Positions 49,801 through 55,280 of a stretch of 64,000 nucleotides of DNA are shown here, in pieces; position 1 is the first letter of the stretch; every line of letters starts with the position of its first letter. Made by a program: the position numbers and the translations under genes. The notes under the pieces are model-generated. The model ran no database searches and had not been told where the DNA came from. It saw nothing but the letters and a program-made list of their open reading frames with translations. Source of the stretch: Pseudomonas cedrina subsp. cedrina (GTDB lineage: Bacteria > Pseudomonadota > Gammaproteobacteria > Pseudomonadales > Pseudomonadaceae); contig NZ_MNPW01000010.1 of NCBI RefSeq assembly GCF_001983175.1, positions 1-64,000 on the forward strand, in the 5' to 3' direction.

Positions 49801-52664
49801 ACCAACTGGCCGCCGGCCAGGAAGTCAGCCCGGCGCCGGCCCGTGTCGACGCCCTGCGCGAGCTGCTGGACGAAGCCCTCGACCCGTCCGCCACCGGCCT
49901 GATCAAACGCGACGGCAACCGCGCGCTGAGCGTTGCCGAGCTGGGCGCCGCCACACAGCAGTTGGCACGCGAAACGACGATTGACGACGAGATCGTCGAG
50001 ATATTCCTCGAAGAAGCCGTGGACCTCCTCGACAGCGCCGGGCAGTCGCTCAAGCGCTGGTTATTGGAACCGGACAACGCCGCGCCGCTGTCGTCCTTGC
50101 AGCGCGACTTGCACACCCTCAAGGGTGGCGCGCGCATGGCCGAAATCGGGCCGATCGGCGACCTGGCCCATGAGCTCGAATGCCTGTACGAAGGGCTGGT
50201 GGACCGGCGCTACAGTTACTGCGCCGAACTGTCCCTGTTGCTGATGGCGAGCCATGAACGGCTGGCCTCGCAGCTTGATGACCTGCAACAGCATCAACCC
50301 CTGGGCGATGCCGCCGAGTTGATTGCCCAACTGCGCGAATTTCGCCAGAGCAGCACACCCGCAGCGCCGGTCGAGGCCCCGCAAACGTCTGGCGCCGATC
50401 CTGAGCTGCTGGATATTTTCCTCGAGGAAGCCGCCGACATTCTCGACAGCTCGGGCAGCGCCTTGCTGCGCTGGCAGGCCGAGCCCGGCAACCGCCAGGA
50501 AGTCGAAACCCTGCTGCGCGACCTGCACACCCTCAAGGGCGGCGCGCGCATGGTCGAGATTGCGCCCATCGGCGACCTGGCCCATGAGCTGGAATTTCTC
50601 TACGAGGGCCTGTCGGCCGGTTTGCTCGCACCGTCCGCCGAGCTGTTTGCGCTGCTGCAAGGCTGCCACGACCGCCTGGCGCAGATGATCGACGCCGTGG
50701 CGGACGGCCTGCCGGTCGGCTCGGTGGACACACTCATCGAGCGCATCAGAAGCCTGGTGCACCCGAGCGAAGAGCCGGTAACCCCGGTGGCGCTGCCGGC
50801 GGGCAAGGCGGAAGCCGCCGTGGACCCGGCTGCCGATATGGTGAAGATCTCCGCCGAGCTGCTTGACGACCTGGTCAACCTGGCGGGTGAAACCTCGATC
50901 TTCCGTGGCCGTATCGAGCAGCAAGTCAACGATGCGCGTATTGCCTTGAGCGAAGTGGAAACCACCATCGAACGCATGCGCGACCAACTGCGCCGTCTCG
51001 ACAGCGAAACCCAGGGCCGTCTCCTCAGCCGCCAGCAGGCCGAGGCCGAACGCCTGGGCTACGAAGAATTCGACCCGCTGGAAATGGACCGCCACTCGCA
51101 GTTGCAGCAGCTGTCCCGCGCGCTGTCGGAATCGGCCTCCGACCTGCTCGACCTCAAGGACACCCTCGAACGTCGCAACGAAGATGCCCACGACCTGCTG
51201 CAGCAGCAGGCGCGCATCAACACCGCGTTGCAGGAAGGCCTGATGCGCACGCGCATGGTGCCGTTCGAACGCATGCTGCCGCGCCTCAAGCGCATCGTGC
51301 GCCAGGTGGCGGGCGAGCTGGGCAAGGACGTTGAATTCATCGTCGGCAATGCCGAGGGCGAGATGGACCGCAACGTGCTGGAACGCATGGCGGCGCCGCT
51401 GGAGCACATGCTGCGTAATGCCGTCGACCATGGCCTGGAATCTCGCGATGTGCGTTTGGCGGCGGGTAAACCGGAGAAAGGCCGCATCACCCTGGACCTG
51501 ACCCACGAAGGCGGCGATATCGTCTTCGACATGCGCGACGACGGTGCCGGGGTGCCGCTGGAAGCAGTGCGGCGCAAGGCGATCAAGCGCGGCCTGCTGG
51601 CCCCTCATCAAGAGATGAGCGACCGCGACGTGTTGCAGTTCATCCTGCAGCCGGGGTTCTCCACGGCAGAGAAGATCACCCAGATTTCCGGGCGCGGCGT
51701 GGGCATGGACGTGGTGCATGAAGAAGTGCGCCAACTCGGTGGTTCGATGGTCATTGATTCGACGCCCGGCGCAGGTGTGCATTTTCGCATTCGCCTGCCG
51801 TTTACCGTGTCGGTCAACCGCGCGCTGATGGTGCAATGCGCGGAGGATCAATATGCGATCCCGCTCAACACCATCGAAGGCCTGGTTCGGGTACTGCCCC
51901 ATGAGTTGGCCGGGCATTACCAGCAAGACCCGCCGCATTATGAATACGCTGGTCAGCGCTATGAGCTGTTCTATTTCGGCGACCTGCTGCACACCGTCAG
52001 CCGCCCGAAACTGCTGGGCCAGTACCAGCCGGTGCCGGTGCTGCTGGTGCAGTGCAATGAGCGGCGCGTGGCCATCCATGTGGACGCCATGGCCGGCACG
52101 CGGGAGATCGTGGTCAAGGGCCTGGGCCCGCAGTTTGCCGGCGTGCAGGGTTTGTCCGGCGCAACCATCCTGGGCGACGGCCGCGTGGTGCTGATCATCG
52201 ATTTGCTGGCGCATATCCGCGCACGCCCGCCGGCCTTGCCGGCCCAGATGATTGACGCGCCACTGATCCTCAACGACCCGCTGAAAAAACGCGCGCTGCT
52301 GGTACTGGTGGTGGACGATTCGGTCACCGTGCGCAAAGTCACCAGCCGCCTGTTGGAGCGCAATGGCATGAACGTGCTCACCGCCAAGGACGGCATCGAC
52401 GCGCTCGCCGTGCTTGAAGAACACACCCCGGACCTGATGCTGCTCGACATCGAAATGCCGCGCATGGACGGCTTCGAAGTAGCCACCCAAGTGCGCAACG
52501 ACCCCCGGCTGATGCGCCTGCCGATCATCATGATCACCTCGCGCACCGGCCAGAAACACCGCGACCGCGCCATGGCCATTGGGGTCAACGACTACCTCGG
52601 CAAGCCGTATCAGGAATCGGTGCTGCTCGAAAGCATTGCCTACTGGAGCAAGTCCCATGCTTGA
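46845..52664 (+). CDS. chpA: Chp multi-domain hybrid histidine kinase ChpA
   Basis: A 1939-residue CheA-like kinase; start MVDRHDYVALEWVKG after CGGAG, while a GTG two codons earlier is possible. Phosphotransfer domains in order: H48 (VHQVHGALQMV), a Ser version S474 (LLSQVRGALAMI), H656 (FHTLKGSGRMV), H789 (LHTLKGSAYMA), a Thr version T931 (LTTLGEGAHA), H1090 and H1228 (LHTLKGGARM). Dimerisation starts near 1332, HATPase N-box LRNAVDHGLE near 1522 with DDGAG and GRGVGMDVV, then CheW. The C-terminal receiver has D1868 (LLDIEMPRMDG). P. aeruginosa ChpA is about 2470 residues, so this form is shorter by about 530. Same operon as pilGHIJ. Confidence 0.95.
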   Translation: MVDRHDYVALEWVKGDIAETLKQARSALDAYAQTPDGDAIDECLACVHQVHGALQMVEFYGAALLAEEIEALAVALQAERVGQRDESIRLLQQALNQLPLYLDRVHSARRDLPLVVLPLLNDLRSARGESLLSETSLFSPQLLTIAPLPDEALAQRAVPDLKEQLRQWHHLLQQALAGLLREDHGPSNLEDMARVFARLEALCQGAPLLPLWQVTSALVEGMLTGVIANSPALRSLLKASDKQLKRLLAQGIDGVNQPAPDELLKSLLFYVAKVTRPTPRMQSLKERYGLDEALPDSAVVDAERARLAGADRNAMGSVLGALCEELVRVKERLDLFVRSDRQHTGDLDALLAPLRQIADTLAVLGFGQPRKVIIDQLAVVLSLAQGQRAPNDAVLMDVAGALLYVEATLAGMVGTVEPQSREESRLPTTDLTQIHQLVIRESCQCLKQAKELVIDCIEADWDRQRLESLPELLSQVRGALAMIPLPRAASLMRGCTDYVDEQLMGNDAAPSQQHLAHFADVISGLEYYLERMLQDPDATGERVLELATQGLAALGYLPAEKPWRQALAAPDGVLSAEVTPSQSQFDALASPTSRLNPPALQRPGSLLPPPADEAPIDDELREVFLEETDEVIEVLHRHLPNSADKTAQGEMRRAFHTLKGSGRMVRALVLAELAWAVENLLNRVLERSVALGAEVQQVLDEAVALLPELIADFAADAQRQRDEVDALAARAHALASGTQAPAAEPHDPLLLEIFRNEAQSHLGSLNHFLQQAAEHVPLQVSDELQRALHTLKGSAYMAGVLPIAELARPLDHLTREYKAHRLPLDLDEVELLLEAEGLFQRGLRDLDGDPLAPIKGAQDLINRTQGLLDHQLEALLDAPNTGLRIKRDPHLIANFLAQGMDILLDAENLLRRWQQHPGARQELTALLDELTTLGEGAHAADLHAIDALCEALLDLYGAVEESSLAVSERFFHEAEQAHEALINMLDQLAAGQEVSPAPARVDALRELLDEALDPSATGLIKRDGNRALSVAELGAATQQLARETTIDDEIVEIFLEEAVDLLDSAGQSLKRWLLEPDNAAPLSSLQRDLHTLKGGARMAEIGPIGDLAHELECLYEGLVDRRYSYCAELSLLLMASHERLASQLDDLQQHQPLGDAAELIAQLREFRQSSTPAAPVEAPQTSGADPELLDIFLEEAADILDSSGSALLRWQAEPGNRQEVETLLRDLHTLKGGARMVEIAPIGDLAHELEFLYEGLSAGLLAPSAELFALLQGCHDRLAQMIDAVADGLPVGSVDTLIERIRSLVHPSEEPVTPVALPAGKAEAAVDPAADMVKISAELLDDLVNLAGETSIFRGRIEQQVNDARIALSEVETTIERMRDQLRRLDSETQGRLLSRQQAEAERLGYEEFDPLEMDRHSQLQQLSRALSESASDLLDLKDTLERRNEDAHDLLQQQARINTALQEGLMRTRMVPFERMLPRLKRIVRQVAGELGKDVEFIVGNAEGEMDRNVLERMAAPLEHMLRNAVDHGLESRDVRLAAGKPEKGRITLDLTHEGGDIVFDMRDDGAGVPLEAVRRKAIKRGLLAPHQEMSDRDVLQFILQPGFSTAEKITQISGRGVGMDVVHEEVRQLGGSMVIDSTPGAGVHFRIRLPFTVSVNRALMVQCAEDQYAIPLNTIEGLVRVLPHELAGHYQQDPPHYEYAGQRYELFYFGDLLHTVSRPKLLGQYQPVPVLLVQCNERRVAIHVDAMAGTREIVVKGLGPQFAGVQGLSGATILGDGRVVLIIDLLAHIRARPPALPAQMIDAPLILNDPLKKRALLVLVVDDSVTVRKVTSRLLERNGMNVLTAKDGIDALAVLEEHTPDLMLLDIEMPRMDGFEVATQVRNDPRLMRLPIIMITSRTGQKHRDRAMAIGVNDYLGKPYQESVLLESIAYWSKSHA

Positions 52665-53112
52665 CCACCGCGCCAGCCAACTCACCGGCCTGCTGCTGCC
52701 CCTGGCGGATCGGCACCTGATCCTGCCCAACGTCGCCATCGCCGAGCTGATCGACTTCCAGCGCGGCGAACCGGCCAGCGATGCGCCGCCGTGGTATTTG
52801 CGGCAAGTGACCTGGCGCGATCGGCAAATCCCGCTGATCAGCTTTGAAGCGGTGTGCGGTGAAGCCAGCGTGACCGGCGAACGTTCGCGGATCGTGGTGT
52901 TGAATGCGCTGGGTGGGCGGCCGACATTGAAGTTCATTGCGCTGGTGATCCAGGGGATTCCGCGCTCGTACAAGCTCGACAGCGAGTTGAGCTATGTGGA
53001 CGTGCCGCTGTGCCCGCTGGAACTGGCGGCGGTGCAGGTGGGGGAGCATGTGGCGAAGGTGCCGGACCTCATGGGGTTGGAAGCCTTGCTGGTCGAATCC
53101 GGATTGGCCTGA
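52657..53112 (+). CDS. chpC: CheW-like protein ChpC
   Basis: A 151-residue CheW-type adaptor, MLDHRASQLTGLLLPLADRH, overlapping the chpA end by eight bases. WYLRQVTWRDRQIPLISFEA is the CheW core. In P. aeruginosa chpB (a CheB-like methylesterase) lies between chpA and chpC; here they are directly joined. ChpC is an accessory coupling protein, probably for an additional receptor. The operon ends here and the repeat block at 53142 begins 29 bp later. Confidence 0.93.
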   Translation: MLDHRASQLTGLLLPLADRHLILPNVAIAELIDFQRGEPASDAPPWYLRQVTWRDRQIPLISFEAVCGEASVTGERSRIVVLNALGGRPTLKFIALVIQGIPRSYKLDSELSYVDVPLCPLELAAVQVGEHVAKVPDLMGLEALLVESGLA

Positions 53113-53168
53113 ACACTCTTCTCAAATTCAGTGAGACCTACTGTGGGAGCTGGCTTGCCTGCGATAGC

Positions 53169-53363
53169 CATAGGTATCTACACATCTTTGTAGTGAGCGG
53201 GCTTGTCCCGCGCTGGGTGGCGAAGCCGCCCCAATAAATACGCCGCCGAGTTCCAGATAAATCCAAGTCGCCTGGTTTGGGGCCGCTTCGCAGCCCAGCG
53301 CGGGACAAGCCCGCTCACTACAGATGCTCGCATGCATTAAAAATAGATGTGTAGATACCTATG
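53169..53363. mobile_element. MITE-like element with 16-bp TIRs, copy 2
   Basis: Same termini as the element at 35303: CATAGGTATCTACACA at 53169 and the complement TGTGTAGATACCTATG at 53348-53363. The flanking decamer is CTGCGATAGC on both sides (53159-53168 and 53364-53373). The spacer arrangement (5 bp left, about 26 bp right of the GIII-like palindrome at 53190-53321) equals that of copy 1, but the core inside the palindrome is in the opposite orientation. Confidence 0.75.
53190..53321. repeat. GIII-like REPIN inside MITE copy 2
   Basis: Arms GTAGTGAGCGGGCTTGTCCC ... and its near complement ending GCTCACTAC. The core orientation agrees with the standalone copy at 16281. Confidence 0.85.
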
Positions 53364-53525
53364 CTGCGATAGCGGTGGGTCAGTCACACATTAGCCAGCT
53401 AACCCACCGCCATCGCAGGCAAGCCAGCTCCCACACTGAATTGCGCTCGGCTCCAGCCCTCAATCAATCCGCGCAAACCGCTCAATCACCGGCTGCTCCC
53501 GATGCTCGGCCTGCCACAAGTCGTC

Positions 53526-53647
53526 GATCGTTCCCACGCTCTGCGTGGTAATGCATCCCGTGACGCTCCGCGTCACCCTTACGCGGGGCTCTGGTCGGGA
53601 CGCGGAGCGTCCCAGGCGGCATTACCACGCAGAGCGTGGGAACGATC
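53526..53647. repeat. 122-bp forked palindrome
   Basis: Perfect 29-bp outer arms (53526-53554 and 53619-53647; first bases GATCGTTCCCACGCTCTGCG). Inside are two small hairpins, TGACGC-TCC-GCGTCA (53561-53575) and GGGACGC-GGA-GCGTCCC (53597-53613). The whole can fold as a stem with two branches. It has no homology to the REP arms. The rest of the gene-free stretch (53436-53525 and 53648-53737) shows nothing I can assign. Confidence 0.85.
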
Positions 53648-53737
53648 AAGGTGAGCGGGGGCTTCGGATTTTTCCTGCAAGATGTTGGGCAATGCATGAA
53701 CTTGTTGCATTGAGTCAGCGCGCCTAGTCTTCGTCCC

Positions 53738-53847
53738 GTCATCGCAAAAAACGGTGACACGGACGTGCAAGTCCGAAAACCTGTTTAGGCGCACAAGACG
53801 CCTGGATCTAAGGCGTTCCTTACTGACCTGTTTAGGAATCGCACATC
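53738..53847 (+). promoter_or_regulatory. Structured 5' leader of a small Pseudomonas protein
   Basis: Successive hairpins: GTCATCG-CAAAAAA-CGGTGAC (53738-53758, one G-U pair), CGGAC-GTGCAA-GTCCG (53760-53775) and ACGCCT-N7-AGGCGT (53798-53816). The CGCCT at 53799-53803 can instead pair with an upstream AGGCG (53787-53791), so two structures exclude each other. TTCCT (53816-53820) can pair with AGGAA (53834-53838), which covers the Shine-Dalgarno. CCTGTTTAGG followed by CGCACA occurs at 53780 and, with three extra bases, at 53827. Function is inferred. Confidence 0.5.
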
Positions 53848-54099
53848 ATGTCGAATTCTTCGTCATCCAATCTCTTCATCATAAATTCCCAACAAACCAC
53901 CGAAACCTTGCTGGTCAACGCCAGCGAAACCCTGTCCTCCCTCAACGCACTCACCTGCAACCTGGCTTTCGACCTGGATGCTTCCCAGCGTGCAATCATG
54001 CTGGGGATTCAGCAAATGGCTGAGTTCGGACAATTGTTGGTCGAAAGGGCGTTGGAGCAAGTCAGCCCGTCGCCGGAGGCGGTCCCAAAAAGGGACTGA
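53848..54099 (+). CDS. Small Pseudomonas protein resembling DUF6124/DUF3077 proteins
   Basis: An 83-residue protein with a Ser-rich start (MSNSSSSNLFIINSQQ). The body TETLLVNASETLSSLNALTCNLAFDLD, then IMLGIQQMAEFGQLLVERAL, looks like two amphipathic helices. It matches, from memory, the C-terminal half of short Pseudomonas proteins annotated as DUF6124 (or DUF3077), which usually have a longer N-terminus; this one may be a short form. No signal peptide or membrane segment. AGGAA lies 10 bases upstream of the ATG within a structured leader. Function unknown. Confidence 0.65.
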   Translation: MSNSSSSNLFIINSQQTTETLLVNASETLSSLNALTCNLAFDLDASQRAIMLGIQQMAEFGQLLVERALEQVSPSPEAVPKRD

Positions 54100-54117
54100 T
54101 CGGTCCCTTAATGGGAC
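54082..54117 (+). terminator. Twin hairpins over the end of the small gene
   Basis: GTCCC-AAAAA-GGGAC (54082-54096) and GTCCC-TTAAT-GGGAC (54103-54117) in tandem. The first lies in the last codons and the stop codon falls just after it. No T tract, so the terminator role is uncertain; it could be an RNA-stability element. Confidence 0.45.
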
Positions 54118-54145
54118 TGCTATCTAACAAACAACACAGGGCAAA

Positions 54146-54234
54146 TGTGGGAGCGGGCTTGCTCGCGAATGCGGTGGGTCAGTAATAGTTGCATGGCCTG
54201 ACACCCTGCCTTCGCGAGCAAGCCCGCTCCCACA
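54146..54234. repeat. REPIN, GI-like
   Basis: Arms TGTGGGAGCGGGCTTGCTCG and its complement ending GCTCCCACA, between the small gene and the fragment at 54240. Confidence 0.92.
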
Positions 54235-54239
54235 TTTTG

Positions 54240-54305
54240 ATTGACGGCGGCAACACCTTGCCGGGAAATGCGGAGGACCTGTTGGCTAGCTATCAGTGGG
54301 GGTGA
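54240..54305 (+). pseudogene. Possible C-terminal gene remnant abutting a REPIN
   Basis: A 21-codon open frame runs IDGGNTLPGNAEDLLASYQW and ends GGG TGA. It looks protein-like and begins only a few bases after a REPIN, with no start codon or ribosome-binding site. It may be the tail of a gene lost to its left; chance cannot be excluded. The rest of 54306-54434 shows no gene. Confidence 0.25.
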
Positions 54306-54434
54306 CTGGGTCAACGTGCGGGGAGGGCGTCTTGGGCAATTGCGACGAGCCACGGAGCACTTGCTCCCCCATCGTAAAGATCCCCGCTCCACTGCCGATA
54401 GCGAGGGGAATTTTTCGACAGAAGTATCGACGCA

Positions 54435-55157
54435 ATGTGGCTTTTGGATGGGTTTGCCTGGCTGTACAACCTCAACCGTTTTACCGGCACGCTGCTGATG
54501 TGGTTTGGCGTGCTGGTGTTCACTGCGGTGGTAACCATGAACGTGCAGTCCAACCGGGGGAAGCTGTGGGGCTTCATGATTGCCACCGCGGGCGCGGTGT
54601 TTATTCTGGTGTACCTCGAAAGCCTCAAGCTGATCGGTGCCGATAAGGCAATCAAAGGCGTTGTGAGCAATTTCGTGGTCATGACCCTGGGCGGTCTCGG
54701 GTCGGGTCTGCTGGCGGTGGCGATTTCCCAAGGTCCCACACCGGAAGAGGATAAACAGGCTCGTGGGTTTATCCGTGATCGTCTGCTGGATGCGCTTGAG
54801 TACGCTTTTGTTTATGTCGCGATCTGCTCGTTCACGTTGTTCGCGGTCTGCCTGCCGCTCAACCTGCTGGGGTGGCCTCCCGTCGGCGAGCATGACCTGC
54901 TGAGCCTGCTGATTGTGTGTCTGGGCGCATTGTTGGGTTACGCGATAGCGTCCCGCCCCACTCGCTTGAGAAACTGGGAGCAAGTGGGTGCTTGCGCGCT
55001 GGTGGCGTTGCTCGTGCTGCTGTTACCGGTTTACGCGCAGGCGCTGTCAGGGCTGTGGGATTGGAGTTGGGCGGCCGTTTCGGGGTTGCACGTTTTTGCG
55101 GCGTTGGCGTTTTTCAGGACCCTATGGTTCCATCGCAGCGAATGGCGCAGGGTCTGA
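54435..55157 (+). CDS. Unrecognised polytopic membrane protein
   Basis: I do not recognise this 240-residue protein. It has about six hydrophobic segments: TGTLLMWFGVLVFTAVV near the start, GFMIATAGAVFILVYL, FVVMTLGGLGSGLLAVAI, YAFVYVAICSFTLFAVCLPL, LLSLLIVCLGALLGYAIA and ACALVALLVLLLPVYAQAL. A soluble loop (GPTPEEDKQARGFIRDRLLD) separates the first three from the rest. The start lacks a clear ribosome-binding site; the frame opens directly after CGACGCA. It stands between a repeat block and the mdc operon with no partner on its strand apart from the small fragment at 54240. Immunity-type membrane proteins can look like this, but nothing here proves it. Confidence 0.55.
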   Translation: MWLLDGFAWLYNLNRFTGTLLMWFGVLVFTAVVTMNVQSNRGKLWGFMIATAGAVFILVYLESLKLIGADKAIKGVVSNFVVMTLGGLGSGLLAVAISQGPTPEEDKQARGFIRDRLLDALEYAFVYVAICSFTLFAVCLPLNLLGWPPVGEHDLLSLLIVCLGALLGYAIASRPTRLRNWEQVGACALVALLVLLLPVYAQALSGLWDWSWAAVSGLHVFAALAFFRTLWFHRSEWRRV

Positions 55158-55166
55158 ACGCCCCGT

Positions 55167-55187
55167 GTTAATTGAGTCATCATTAAC
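55167..55187. promoter_or_regulatory. Candidate MdcR operator upstream of mdcA
   Basis: Palindrome GTTAAT-N9-ATTAAC, about 93 bp before the mdcA start, compatible with the T-N11-A core of LysR-type sites. MdcR, encoded at the far end of the cluster, is the obvious ligand-dependent activator; binding is inferred. Confidence 0.45.
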
Positions 55188-55280
55188 CCAGGCGTAACAG
55201 TCCAACGTCCAGCTTGATTGATGGTCCTCCGGATCACTCCTAAGGTAAGCCCCACGACAGCAAACCCCCGTGGAGCGACC

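Larger units (their letters stand above)
53142..53435. repeat. GII-like REPIN split by an inserted element
   Basis: Outer arms as in the other GII-like REPINs, interrupted at 53169 and resuming at 53364 with ten bases repeated. The internal part of the host REPIN after the insertion differs from that at 35505-35540, so these are two separate host REPINs. Confidence 0.9.

Noticed and set aside
47724..49805. 693-codon minus-strand frame within chpA
   Set aside because: Antisense shadow; phosphotransfer motifs are on the plus strand.
50061..52973. Very long open frame (970 codons) on the minus strand over chpA and chpC
   Set aside because: Shadow frame of high-GC coding DNA; the plus strand encodes recognisable ChpA domains throughout.
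54120..54983. 287-codon minus-strand frame over the REPIN and the membrane protein gene
   Set aside because: It reads through a REPIN and yields Gln/His/Arg-rich sequence; the plus-strand frame has clear membrane segments.
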